A DNA stretch of 64,000 nucleotides from Euryodendron excelsum (lineage: Eukaryota; Streptophyta; Magnoliopsida; Ericales; Pentaphylacaceae). The DNA lies in NCBI GenBank assembly GCA_033060915.1, contig CM065386.1:4787501-4851500 (forward strand), read 5' to 3'. This document shows positions 10,741-22,400 of this stretch, in pieces; within the stretch, counting starts at the first letter, position 1, and every line of letters begins with the position of its first letter. The position numbers and the translations under genes were made by a program. Below the pieces are notes generated by a model that searched no databases, was not told the origin of the DNA, and saw nothing but the letters and a program-made list of their open reading frames with translations.

Positions 10741-11521
10741 AAAATGTTATATATAAATCAATTTCTAATCTATTTTCTTACCCACGAGACACAAATTGAA
10801 TGAATTTCACATGCATTTATTAATATAAGGTCCATTGCATTGCATCTTGTGGGTGAAAAGTAGGTTAGAAATTGGTTTATATATAATATTACTCTTTTAT
10901 TTTAGAAAAATGCTACACGTTCTCAATCCATTTTCTTACCTCCTAGACTGGGTAAATGAGTTTCACATGAATTTAGTAATGTGAGTTCTACGGCCTTGTG
11001 TTTAGGATTGAGAAATGGGATTAAAAACTAATTTCTTTATCCATTTTTTCACCCACTAAGTGCAGTACCGTGGAATCCACATTAATAAGGAAAATGTTAT
11101 GCATTAACTAATTTTTAACCCATTTTTTTAGGTTTGGCTTTTCTCCAAACATTAATATTCAGAATCCTCCAGACTTCTTATCTCACTACGTCACGTGTTA
11201 GTCACTCAAATCTAACGAATAACGTAATCTTATTTAAACCTACGATTTAACTTAATGTTCAAAAAAATTAACACAATGAGATCCTCGGTTTAAATCGAAT
11301 AACAATATTATCCATTAAATTTCATTTATCAACAAATGACATAGTGAAATAAGAAGTCTGAAAGATTTTGAATATTTAGGTCTAGAGAAGAGCCAAATCC
11401 CACTTTCTTATACACATTACACAAAGTGAATGGGTCTCACATGCATTTATTAATGTAAATACCACTACATTGTGTCTTGTGATTGAGAAAATAGATTGAG
11501 AAATTAGTGTATGTATAGTAC
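10741..11521. repeat. Cluster of three related MITE copies
   Basis: Copy a (10741-10890) has terminal inverted repeats of about 45 bp: the left arm begins AAAATGTTATATATAAATCA and the right arm is its imperfect reverse complement. Copy b (about 10905-11036) and copy c (about 11090-11130 plus 11401-11521) share the same arms and the same centre, a sequence around CATTTATTAATGTAA followed by CATTGTGTCTTGTG. Copy c is split by another MITE. The three are in tandem and diverged, so they are separate insertions or old duplications. The superfamily is not determined. Confidence 0.65.
11131..11400. repeat. MITE with ~60-bp inverted repeats nested inside another MITE
   Basis: The 270-bp unit starts GGTTTGGCTTTTCTC and ends in the imperfect reverse complement (GAGAAGAGCCAAATCC). 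The arms stay similar for about 60 bp, including CAGACTTCTTAT on the left and ATAAGAAGTCTG on the right. It interrupts copy c of the neighbouring MITE family. No clear target duplication is visible. Confidence 0.7.
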
Positions 11522-11804
11522 GCACGTGAGACTTATTTACTTGGGTATTGTGGGTAAAAAAAAAAAAACAGAAACTAAGAAATGATTTATGTATAAGATT
11601 TTTCTTTTTTCGTTATATTTTTCCATCAGACATTAAAAGATAAAACTTTTAACTTTCTTCACAAGTTTTTACAGAACATTCCACGTTTAATTCTTTCTTC
11701 TTTTTTTTTTTCTTTTAGAAGTAAAAAAACTGTTTGATGTGTACAAAGGTAAGGTACCTTAGGCGCCATGAAAGCCTACTTTTGGAATCGTCTCTCACTT
11801 CTAA
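11521..11804. other. Intergenic, A/T tracts, no gene seen
   Basis: The stretch is low in complexity with a poly(A) run near 11557-11568 and a poly(T) run near 11700-11712. No coding, RNA or complete repeat structure is recognised. Confidence 0.4.
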
Positions 11805-12302
11805 ATAGGGATGGACATCAGCCTGCAAGCCCGAGAAGCTCACTCAGTCCAACCCGATTATTTTAGGGATTGAGATTAATATTTAAGCCCGTAGGGCCGG
11901 GCTGGGCAAAATTTTTAAGCTAATGGTGGCCTTGCTAAGGGATTCTCCAACATCAACTACTAATTTATTCCATTCAAAAGAATAATTTATGCTATTCTTT
12001 GATTTTCAAAATAACAACTATTTAACAAATATTTATTATACCCAATTTCCCACATGCATTGTCTCAAAAGTCAAAAAGTGAAGTGCACTTTGTTCATTAT
12101 TTTTTTAACAAATTTATACAAAGAAGTGATACGTTTCTTGCCAATAGTTCGAGCCAAATAAGCAGTCTTGGACTCTTTAGTTTAATTTTTGGGTGGACTT
12201 GAGAAAATGAGGTTAGGCTCGGGCTTGAGCCGCCATGATAATTGTTATTATATAGTGCAAGCTCGGCCCGAACCCGGCCCGCCCCGCCCATTGTCTACCC
12301 CC
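11805..12302. repeat. Non-autonomous hAT-type element with exact 8-bp target duplication
   Basis: The unit begins ATAGGGATGGACA and ends TTGTCTACCCCC, imperfect inverted ends, with the GC-rich CCCGGCCCGCCCCGCCC block next to the right end and a related GGGCCGGGCTGGGC on the left. It is flanked on both sides by ACTTCTAA (11797-11804 and 12303-12310), an exact 8-bp target duplication as made by hAT transposases. No transposase ORF is present. Confidence 0.75.
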
Positions 12303-13800
12303 ACTTCTAAGTCAGTCAATTTCTATTGGGGGAGCCCTATGCATCGGGAATTGGATGATGATCAACTACTTCTTAAGCTTTTGGAATTTTGTTTTTACTT
12401 TTTTGCTAATCAAATGTTCTTGCCGATTTACGTGTATTTTGACTAATCTCACAACTTGTGTAGTTCTTTCGTTTCACACGAACCAAGTAGTTATCAGGTT
12501 AAAAATCATAGGATGACCGAAAGAGTTTGATAACTTTTGAATTTGGCTCCCAATAAAAGAACCTGGCTCAACCAATTCATAAGGAGTCATTCTCTATCCA
12601 AACTCAAATGTAGGATATAATTAAGGGTTAATTTCACCCCTCCTATGAGGTTTGTCATTGAGGCACATAGATATGGCACAATTTTAATACGCACTTAGCA
12701 CCCATGCCATGCATCATGGTATTATCCTTTAACTAATGTGGCATTTGTGACAATTTGCCCAAAGAAAACCACATGCAGTTCTCTTTTCTTTCTTCCCTCA
12801 TTCCGTCGGTGAAAAAAAATGGTAAAGTAAATTGAAAAATATGCAAAAGTATTGAAAGTTTTAGAAAAGCAGGAAGGATAACTTGGGAAAAATGAAAATT
12901 GTCAATACAAATAAAAATATGTCAACATTTCCCCACCTGAAAGCAGTGTGAAAACGTTTTCACGTCATTTGCATATGTTCTTTGTTTTTTCCAAACCAGC
13001 GTGAATTTTTTTTTTGTGTTTTGTCACCAATGCGAAATCTTAATTTTCTTTTTTTTTTTTTTGTTTGGTACAAACTAGTGTGAAACCATTTTTCTTATTT
13101 TTTTTATTTGGTCTAAAATCTTGTGAAAAATAAATTTTTTTAATTTTTGTCCAAACCATTGTGAAAATACTTTTTATGTTTGTTGATTTTTTTTATAATG
13201 GATGGACTTAGCACAGTTGTAAGGTTGCTTTATTGCGACCTAGTCATCACAAGTACAAAATACAAAAATAATATTTTCACTCAAGAGAATAAAGTTGTAT
13301 ACATTTGACTCTTTCTCAAATTGTATGGTGGTCGGAGTCTAAGTTGGCTTTTTTTTTATTTTTCTTTGATCTAAACCACTATGAAAACAATTTATTTTTA
13401 TTTTCTGTTTGCTCCATACTTCAAATGAACAATTGGATAGTAGAAATACACCATAAGCGAAGAATAAGAAATATGAATGAAATGAGCTTTATAATACTTC
13501 TTCTTTATCCTCTTTTTTCGATCTTCCTAATTTAGTGCAGTCGACACCACAACTGCAATCAAATTCACTACAATGAAGTCCCAAATCACACAGATACGAA
13601 ATTCATCACCTTCATATATGTCTTTGTGCAACCCTCACCTTGCTAGTCGGCTTTTAAGGTTGAGTTAGGCCCATAGGTTCTTCAACATGATTTCAAAACT
13701 AGGTTCCAAAAGGCCTTTACCTCTTGAGATCAGATCACTCAGCTCAGGCCCTTCCCTCATATCTCCACGCTTACATCGTCTGAATACAAATGTCATCACT
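12303..13800. other. Intergenic, low complexity, no gene seen
   Basis: AT-rich sequence with repeated TGTGAAA/TTTTTT phrases between 12930 and 13400 (an imperfect repeat built on 'CCAAACCAGTGTGAAAATTTTTTT'-like wording). A segment near 12625-12660 resembles the end of a plant MITE (GGGTTAATTTCACCCCTCC). No coding frame with a recognisable domain. Confidence 0.4.
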
Positions 13801-13925
13801 TTAATTTTTTATTTTTTTTTATTCATCGAAAGAGATTATATTAAAGAGGGCCTAAGCCAGAAAAAAAATTATAAGAGCAGGAATCGAACCCTTAACCTCT
13901 TTAAGGATCACCTCAATATATATAT
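13801..13925 (-). repeat. SINE remnant
   Basis: On the minus strand a perfect pol III B box, GGTTCGATTCC, occurs near 13886-13896, followed by a short body and an A-rich 3' tail (the T tract at about 13803-13820 on the plus strand). The 5' part with the A box is not clear, so the copy is probably truncated. The body ends TCTCTTTCGATGAATA before the tail, a shape usual for plant SINEs. Confidence 0.55.
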
Positions 13926-13943
13926 ATGTTTTTGTACTAGTCT

Positions 13944-14003
13944 GCGAGCATAGTTTCCATCAAGTGGAAGCTTTGAACTAGGACTTTTCAGCCTGGGTCG
14001 TTA
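13944..14003 (+). pseudogene. Relic of S-RLK exon 1 (lectin domain start)
   Basis: About 55 bases match the stretch of exon 1 that encodes the start of the mannose-lectin domain ([15 protein letters not shown] in the intact genes); here it still reads GGAAGCTTTGAACTAGGA then TTTTCAGCCTGGG. Sequence before and after does not match. It lies on the same strand as genes 1-3 and upstream of another relic at 26.7 kb, so both may belong to one lost gene copy. Confidence 0.6.
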
Positions 14004-14141
14004 TATTTAATTGAGATTTGAGAGAGCCCACGTGCAAGGCACAACGACGCTGGCCATGGTTATGCCACTCTAGATACACTTATTGGAATTGTTAGCTACC
14101 CAAAATACCACTAATTTTTGTTCGTAATTTAAAAATATTAT

Positions 14142-14927
14142 TGATGGGGACTGATCAAGAGTTTTGTTGACCAACTGATGACAATCCAATCAGGAATTTT
14201 TTTTTACCACACTTGAGGTATTCAGAAGAATTGAGGGCAATTGGTGGGGATCGATCAGGACTTTCTACAATAGGCTGACTGCGCTGCTATAGAGGACATG
14301 GCGCCCAGGGTACATGTCAAACAAGAAGACAATGGAGATCAACTCTAAGAGCTCCAGCTGACTCGAGCACGACCGAACAGACCATGCCTAGCACGACCGA
14401 GCACACTTTGTGGGATGGTGTCGGTCACTCCCTGACCTATCACAGCAGCGAGAGCCACCACTGACAACCCCATCATGATAACGTACTCCCAACTCCAGGA
14501 CTTCACGTGTAGCAGGAGGTAGTCACCTCCCCCACTCTGACACACCCCTAAGGGAACGCTACGTGTGGGGTTGGACAATCACTCGCCCCGCTATTTTGTC
14601 ACCAGTCTGGCCCTCCAGTGCCACGCTATCATGTGGAGAGACAACCATCTCCCACTATCTCCATGCATGCAAAGCCCTCCTAGGGCTACTACGATGCCTA
14701 CCCATATAAAAGGAAAATATCATCTTCTCCAATAAGGTACGCAAACATAAACCCTTGCCAAAATCCTGTTGGAATATTTTCAAAAAATTAACTTTGGCAT
14801 CGGAGGGTCATTGGCAGGCATCACACCGGTATCCCTTACCCTTTCATCTTTTCTCAGTTCACCGGAGCAGCTCACCGCCGACCTGAAGACCAACCTAACA
14901 AGTTTACTGCATTATCAAGTACTATCA
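14142..14927 (+). mobile_element. Solo LTR (LTR family also at 60.5 and 63 kb)
   Basis: The 786-bp unit starts TGATGGGGACTGATCA and ends ACTATCA. It is flanked by TATTAT on both sides (14136-14141 and 14928-14933), which contains the expected 5-bp target duplication. It shares long similarity with 60519-61311 (reverse orientation) and the right end of the window, including the TATA region CCCATATAAAAGG (about 14701-14713). No internal retrotransposon sequence adjoins it, so it is a recombination-derived solo LTR. Confidence 0.8.
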
Positions 14928-14933
14928 TATTAT

Positions 14934-15287
14934 TTCAGTGGGCTTGTTTGTATTAAATTTTTGTAAAAGTATAATTTTTGTTTCCCTTCGTTGGATTTGT
15001 TCCACGCATGTTTGAACAAATAAATATATTGACTATGTGACAGAGAATAAGAAAAGAAAATTATCTGCTTTGGCAAGTAAAAAGAGTCACCCTAGAAACC
15101 ATATCTAAGTGTCTTTTCGATTAATGTTTGTGATAGTCTCTGTTTTACTATGCTCGTAATGAACTTTAAAGTGCATTTTCTTTATGAAACAATTCAAATT
15201 CGTAACTTTTTATTTTGTTACTAAGCATTCAACCTTTCGACCGACTACTTTTTTGAGTTTGAATCACCTATATTTTATTTATTATAT
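14934..15287. other. Intergenic, no gene seen
   Basis: AT-rich spacer between the solo LTR and the Tat element. Nothing coding or repetitive is recognised. Confidence 0.4.
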
Positions 15288-15889
15288 TGCGGGTCAAATA
15301 AACACGAGCCCAAACCAGCTTACAAGCCCAAAAGGATTAGCACTGCCGAATTGGGCCTGAAGTGGCCTAGAGATAATTATTACAACACAGGCTCAGGTCG
15401 TTTTATCAGCCTAAGCTAAAACCCTCTTAGCCCAGCTTAGGAATGTAAGTATACGAAGGGTCAGAGTATTCAATAGAGAATAGACCCACATTTAATATGG
15501 GTAAGGCACTGCACACAACAATGACTCTTGCGTCTAGTCAGTCGAGCTCGAGCATGGCGATAAAGGTGAAATTACGTCCGATCAGCCAGCTCTAACCTGC
15601 ATAGACCTATGCAGCAAGTCATGATTATCAGAGTAGGCGCAACAGAGAACACTACATTAGAAAAACACAGCATCCTTAAGAAGTAAGGCATGGACAATTG
15701 ATTTCCTAAATATTCAGAGTCTTTATTCTCCTTCTACTGTTGGTTAAGATTACTAACTTGACTGTTAGAGTGTGATCGGCCCAAAGAGGATTAACCTATT
15801 CTAACTCCTTTATCTCTTTACAGCAAGTTGGAAACTCATTAATATTGGTTCGAGTAATCAGTCAGGCCTTCCTAGAAATCCCACTTATA
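15288..15889 (+). repeat. 5' LTR of the Tat element
   Basis: 602 bp, begins TGCGGGTCAAATAAAC and ends CCCACTTATA. It aligns along its whole length with 25003-25604 with scattered substitutions, many of them C/T or G/A changes, so the insertion is not very recent. Confidence 0.85.
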
Positions 15890-15923
15890 ATTGTCGTCGT
15901 CTGTGGGAAGGTCCAAGTAAACA

Positions 15924-16720
15924 TGAGTACCAATTTCTTAGGGAGAAAAGGAGTCCATGCCACCGGACGAGGGAACGAAACTCCCTCCGACAATGATAAT
16001 ACCAACTCGGCTGGCCACCGAACCACCCCAGAAAGAAGTAACAGGGGTCAGACGAGGAGGTCGGAAACCCGGCCCCCTATTGGAAGCCACCGAGGATCAT
16101 GAGATGAGTTACGTAAGGATCCATACTACGCCAGGGAACCCAATCTCCGTAGAATCATCACTGGGACTTGGGCCCTTCACTTTTTAGTGGACGTGTGCCC
16201 AGTGACCATTCACTTCGTGCTACTGAAATGGAACTGCAGCGACATGATGACGAAATTGCCAGGCTTACTTTCCAGGTCAGAGTAATGAGGGACGCAATAT
16301 CCAGGAGGGATGACCGAGTTAGACGAGGATCACCGGCCCATCGTGACGAAAGAAGGAGTCGAGATCCCCAAAGCAGAAGTTCAACGCCGGTGCATATTGC
16401 TAAGAGCCATGCCTCCAGCACCAGCCGCAACAGTAACAAACGAGAAGATCGGCACCACAGGAGGAGCCGGACACCGTAGGACCGGGATCGACTGAGAACC
16501 GGTTCGCAATGGAAGGAATGGGAGAGGTGGCTAAATGAAAAACTTGATAGCAAAGAATAGCTCCCCAAAGCACATACTACTTAGGACGTGGTCAGCAGAG
16601 CCCTAGATTAGATAGCGTCCACACCTTTCATGGAGGAGATTGAAAGCTGCCAGCCTCTGAGAAAGTTTGCTCTGTCAAAGTCCACACCATATGATGGAAA
16701 GGCCGATCCAATCAGTCAAG
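15924..16720 (+). pseudogene. Gag remnant of the Tat element
   Basis: Plus-strand pieces in shifting frames encode a Ser/Arg/Thr-rich, low-complexity N-terminus (about 15924-16500, with an RRDDRVRRGSPAHRDERRSR stretch). They then reach the start of the conserved gag domain (about 16590-16700: PFMEEIESCQPLRKF and STPYDGKADP), the usual entry to retrotransposon gag (PF03732 type). The domain breaks off at about 16715-16725, where the sequence jumps to RNase H. Several stops and frameshifts are present. Confidence 0.65.
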
Positions 16721-17195
16721 TAGGCTGTTGAGCTGGGATAATTTAACATCAAGTTCCAACCACGAACGACAGTTAAAGGCTAGGTATTGGCTGACTTTAT
16801 TGCCGAATTTTTTGTTGAATTTTCACAGGAAACCAATCCGACCCCGATTCTCAATACGCAACATAATGACCTCTCCTTCGACCTCTGGACCTTTGGAAGC
16901 CGTTTGCTAACAAAGCATCCAATGACCAGGGGGCATATTCAAGGATAGTTCTCATACGGTATGCCATTGGAGCAGACCATTAATCTGGCGTTCATTGCTT
17001 CAAACAATGAGTCAGAATATGAGGCTCTGCTAGCAGGGTTGCGCCAAGCTTTTAATCAGAAGGTCTTTATAGAATTACGTCCCAAGTCGGCATGGGGGCA
17101 TATTGATTGGAAACCGTCGAAGAAAGGCAACAATTACCCCGATCTTGGAACGCAAATAATCTTAGAAGGATGCAACTTCTTTCAACAAATATAAA
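16721..17195 (+). pseudogene. RNase H remnant of the Tat element
   Basis: Just after the gag break the sequence encodes a worn form of the 'KYQPRTxIKAQALADFxAEF' connection (LLPNFLLNF region at 16790-16830). It then encodes the RNase H motif [17 protein letters not shown] (about 17003-17056), in which the Glu residues are part of the conserved catalytic neighbourhood. Reverse transcriptase proper and integrase are absent on either side. Confidence 0.7.
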
Positions 17196-17277
17196 ATCTT
17201 TGCACAAATCAATGAAATTGGAAGCTACTCAACAAATTTGATGCCACTGCAAAGTACTGAAGGAAGATAAAAAAAAT

Positions 17278-17752
17278 CAGGTGTAAAAACTTGGTCCTGG
17301 ATCATTTATGACCAGGTCTACCAATAAAGGTCACAAAAACCAAGTGTAAAAACTTAGTCCTGTCAAAGTTGGGCAGGTCAGCCAATGAAGGTCACAAAAA
17401 ACTAGGTGTAAAAATCTAGTCCTGGATCATTTATGACCAGGTTGGCCAATAAAGGTCATAAAAACTTGGTCCTGGATCATTTATGACTAGGGCGGCCAAT
17501 GAAGGTCATAAAAACCAAGTGTAAAAACTTGGTCATGTCTAAGTTGGGCAAGTCGGTCAATGAAAGTCACAAAAAAATCAGGCGTAAAAACTTAGTCCTG
17601 AATCATTTATGACCAGGTCGGCCAATAAAGGTCACAAAAAATTAGGCATAAAAACTGGTCATGTCTAAGTTAGACAGGTCGACCAATGAAAATCCTTTAA
17701 AAAAAAAAAAACTAGCGTTCAAACTTGGTCCTGCCCAAGTCAAGTAGGTCGG
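17278..17752 (+). repeat. Tandem repeat block of about eight ~60-bp units
   Basis: Units begin GGTGTAAAAACTTGGTCCTG and end CCAATGAAGGTCACAAAAA. Two subtypes alternate irregularly: one has CCTGGATCATTTATGACCAG, an inverted repeat (CCTGG...CCAGG), the other CCTGTCTAAGTTGGGCAGG. The block lies between the pol remnant and the antisense ORF, the hypervariable 3' region where Tat-lineage elements are known to carry tandem repeats. Confidence 0.8.
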
Positions 17753-18004
17753 CAGAGATCTTCATCAAAGTAACAAAGCTAAGTAACTTGACTCAGCCCT
17801 AACCAAATTTGGTACGCTAAAAGTAGCAAAGTTTTTATTTGCCAAGATTTACGAATGGGATAAAGCTTGGAGTACTTACTTTGTTAAAACAGATCATATA
17901 TGCCTAAGTTTGGCAGTTTGAACAAACAAGTAACAAATTGCTATCTACATAAAGATAATACTCATAAGAAAAAAGGCATACTTTCAAAATTGATTCACAA
18001 AGTG

Positions 18005-19330
18005 TCACAAAATGTGCACTGCTTGCAAATTGTTCTTACAATTGAACAGGAAAAGAAAAAGCAAGAGAAATGTCCTAAGGTAGATCAGTTGGAGGCAAGT
18101 TTGCAGCTGGAGGAAGCACAACAGAAGGAAGCATGGCAGGAGTGGCTTCATTAACCACTTTGGTTTTAGGAGCATCTTTATCCCCCTCACGTTCGGTCCA
18201 TTCATCAGCTTCATCCTCCGACTCAAGTATAGCATCAGCTCAAGCAAGAATCTCCGTCTAGAAAGAGGAAGACTTGTCCGGCTTCAACTGCCTCAAAGTC
18301 GTCTTCCAGCCGTCTTGAAATACAACCTCTATGATCTGCTTCACCTGGGTCTCGTAATGATCCCCGGCATCCTCAAACCTCTTATCATACTTGGCTTCAG
18401 CCTCCTTTTTTAGTTATTCTACCTTCAGCTGAGCTTCAGCCAAAGACGCCGTTACTACGGCCACTGACTTCTCGGTATCGACCAGTCTGGGCCTTAGATC
18501 GGCAACCTCTACTTCAGCTTTTCGGTAGTCTTCTTCCTTCCGCTTAAAAGAGGCATGCCTCTCGGAAAGAACGACTTGGTTGTCCTGCCAAGCCTTCTAG
18601 ATACCTCTGGCCTCCCGATCTCTCTAGTAAAGTGTCTCCTTCAGCTCGCAGTGCTTTTGCAGAAGGGTACCATGCTGATCTTGCAGGCTACAGAACCGGT
18701 GCATAACCTCCAGGCCGTGAATGGCCCCCTAAAAAGGATAAGTTAAAACATGCATTAGTAAATAATTTTTCAAATCAAACAGCCAAAATTAAGAGTTCGG
18801 CATAGCAAACTTACAGTGAATGTCGACTAAATAGCTCCAAGCATTAGATCTCCAGTGTCGATGTCGTCTAGCTCCTTGACATTCTTAAGTGGAATAATAG
18901 CTTGAAGGACCTTAATAGCAGCATCGGGGCAACACAGCACCGAGTCTTCGACGGTCATAGCCCTTTTGTCGATCTTGGATCGTGCTATGAACTCCTCCGC
19001 TGTGCCCTTACCCTTCTCAGTTACAGAAGTCCCCGTCAATTTATCTTGGGTGGCAGAAGTACCTTCAACCTTCGCTCGGGTAGCAACCTTCTCAACCATT
19101 TTCACCAACCTCCTTTTCTTCACCGCCTCCTGTGCTATTTGTTCCTCGTCCAGATTAACCACCTCAATGGCAGGGGGCACAATAGGCGGAGGAGGAGTAT
19201 TGGTGTCAACAACTTGAGTGACAGTCTCAGAAGAAGATGATGCCGCTCCCTTCCTCTTCCTAGAACCTCTCTGTCCTAGTTTCAGCGTTAAGTCTCAAAC
19301 TTTAGGGGCAATGTCAACTCCGGAGGCAAA
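18005..19330 (-). pseudogene. Antisense ORF of the Tat element, C-terminal half
   Basis: On the minus strand, from about 19330 down, the sequence encodes a Lys/Arg-rich stretch (KRKGAASSSS-like), a Pro-rich patch and then an open 117-codon piece (19180-18827) starting PPAIEVVNLDEEQIAQEA. Below about 18750 the strand is Glu/Ala/Leu-rich and could form coiled coil, with stops. This matches the C-terminal half of the antisense proteins carried by Tat-lineage elements ('putative plant transposon protein'). Its N-terminal half lies at 24677-23763, separated by a nested insertion. Function in such elements is unknown. Confidence 0.6.
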
Positions 19331-19425
19331 GACAGGGACAGCAATAATTGGTGCAAGATTCAGAAGCGACAGGAGAGGTGAGTAACCCCTGATGTCGTGC
19401 CTAGCTCCTTCCATTTTTTGGGCAC

Positions 19426-22400
19426 TGTAAGCACCTCATTTTTGCCCGCTCGACAATCTCCTGCCTAACCAAACTCCCTTTCAACACTCCGTAAGCACAT
19501 TCAAGCCCAAATCAACTTTCGAATCCCTATCTAATCAACTACTTCTCGGGCTCGCTGGGCCCAATAAAGGCCTAATAACCAAACCTACCCCTGGGCCTCT
19601 AAGCACGTTTTGAGAAAGTTCAAAATCCCTCAAAACGGTAAGTCCACCCTTCCAAAATGTTACTAGACTGTTAGGCGTACTCCACATGCCATCTGGTCCA
19701 ATTCTGGTCCCAATCCGACTAATTCTAGTCAAAATGACTGTTTTATCCCCGAACACCCTGAAACAGTACAGACCTCACCAAACAGTAAAAAAACTCTCCT
19801 AAAACCATTCCTGAACGACCCGACACGTTTGACATAACACTCCGAACCATTCTTAACCATTTTCAAACAAACCTAACTAAAATGACCATTTTGCCCCTGA
19901 CAACCCTATCACACCCCAAAACAACAGCAGTCCTAAGATATTGAACGGCGGGTCTTGTCACACACTTCTGTTTAACCTAAGGAGGACCTTATGAGCTAAA
20001 CACCTGCGAGTCGATAAAAGTCCCTCAAAGCATCTCGCAGACGCTCTGTCAGAATTGCCTTTTCTCCAGATTCCCTAGTTATAACGCATCATCAAACGAC
20101 TTGAGAAATGCGTAAACCAGGGAGCTCCCTAAAGCTCATCCATAGGTCTGTCCCTCAATACAACTTAATCAGATAGATCGCTTCCCGAAGCCCCTGATCG
20201 TATGGCTTGAAAACTACTACTTTCAGCAACTCCTAGAGTGTCTCACAGACGCTCTGCCAAGGTTGACTTTTTCTTCAATTCCCTGATTAAAACGCATCGT
20301 CAAACGACTTGAAAAATGCATAAATTAGGGAATTCCTGAAAGTATTTTCAGAGTACTTTCCATCGGTACGGTCCAATTAGAGAGATTGCTTCCCAAAGGC
20401 CTTAATCATGCGGCATAAAAATAGCTACTTTTGAACCCCCGTGGAGCGTATCACAAACGCTTCGCAAAGATGCCATTTTGTGCACATTTTTCGAGACGAT
20501 ATCCCACACTTTCAAACCCCATTCCAACTTTTTAAAAACACAAAAGTTCATGAGAAACCCCAAGAGAACACCGTGGATGCAACTGATTCCTCTGAAACCT
20601 TCCTGGTGGGCTCAATTATTGAGGCAAAGTTTAAATGAACACTCTCGGCAGTGGAGCGTATGCTACATGCGCCCAAATTTTGATCAGATCGATCAAACTT
20701 TGCTTAGCCATTAAGATTTAGCCAGTACAGGGAGTGCCACGTGGCCTTCATTCTATGGAACAGTACCAGCGCATGTAGCACATGCACCAGTGTCCAAAAT
20801 TTTGCCTATAAATACAACCCTCCCCCTCTGCATATTCCAAAATCAAAAATTGATGCGAAGCTCTACTGAAACTGCTCCAGAATCTCGAATCTCTACATAC
20901 ATTCCACTCCTCCAACACTTAGGCTAGATACCACCTCCCTCTAACCCATACACTTCACTTACATAGCCCTATACACCATTAAACATTACCTTCCAGCCCC
21001 TCAAGCCTACTTGTAGCCATTCAAGTTCAAGTCAAGGCATCTATAGAAGTCTACAAGTATATTGAAGGCAAAAGGTGGTATTTCTTTTACATTTTTATCT
21101 TCTCCCACTCTTTTCTTCTCCATCCTAGCCTACTTAGGCTATTCTTTATTTTAATCCCTATCTTCAACCCCCCTTTTCTTGCATGCTTAAGCCAAGAGGA
21201 CTCTTAGTTCATGCCTAGAGGAAAGCAAATAGAAGCCACCGTGTAGGAGGATCTCTCACTAGCCTACTTTAAGATGGCATGGCCTAGGAGCTCCTTGATT
21301 ATGTGGTATAGCCTAAAAGCCTTGTATGTATTCATGACCCTGTTGCATTTTGTTATCTTGATCATGTCTTGTGTGTTTGGCTTTATTTTCATGTTTCTAA
21401 CCATGTACTTCAAAGCTTGCATTACTTTTATTTCCATGTTATTGTCAAGTTCAATATTCCTCTCTAAATGGTTCCAAGAGTTGGCATCTTGAAGTTTAGG
21501 GTGAGACCTTAGAAATCATGCTTTAGAAAATCTCCCATTAACCCCTTAGCTCACACTTTTGCATCATTGCATTTCAACTTGCATAAAAGTTGTTTTCAAA
21601 TTCTCTAATTTCTAAGGTTTCCATTCTTTCATGTTTAGTGGTTGAAATGGCCCCACAGAACCTTCTCTTGAGTCGTCTCCCTTTTATATTGGCCATATGA
21701 GCCCTTAAATTGCTAGAATGGTTCCCTTCTCTTTTTCTTGCACGAAAATGAGTTTCTAACTTTTTGATCCTTAAGGTTGTTATTCTCTCAAGTTTAGTGG
21801 TTGGAATGGCCCATGGAGCCTTCTCTTGAGTGGTCTCTCTTTTATATTGGTCATAGGAACCCTAACTTGTTAGAATAATTCTCTTCGAAAAAAGGTTCCC
21901 AGAATCCTTTTCCCAAAAATGGTTTTCAAAAAATTCATTATCTCCATCTTTACATGAACAATGGTTTTTCACAAGTTGTCATCACCATAGTGATTCTTAA
22001 ACCCCATACTCTTGTCAAGATTATTGTTATAATGGTCATAAGGAAACCTTCTTAGGAATGGTCTTCAAACATCAACCATATAAACCATACTCTTGGTTAG
22101 AGTCAAATTTTCATGGAAATGATCTTCAAAAAGGTTGTCTACCAAAGTCCTTTGCATAACATGACTTGTTTTTCAAACACCCTTTTCCAAATGCATTAAA
22201 CCACATTTCAAAACCATCTTCCAATTTAACCCTAGGTTAACTTGACTCTAGTTATCCAACCCTAGAGTAACTTGACCCTAGTTATCTCAATCCTAGGTTA
22301 ACTTGACCCTAGTTATCCAACCCTAGGTTAACTTGATCCTAGTTATCTTAACCCTAGGTTAACTTGACCCTAGTTATCCAACCCTATGTTAACCAAACCC

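Noticed and set aside
16158..16568. 136-codon minus-strand open frame opposite the Tat gag
   Set aside because: It is the mirror of the Ser/Arg-rich gag N-terminus; composition alone explains the long frame.
17278..17752. Possible CRISPR-like array because of regular repeats
   Set aside because: Units are contiguous and diverged, without unique spacers, and the locus is inside a plant retrotransposon.
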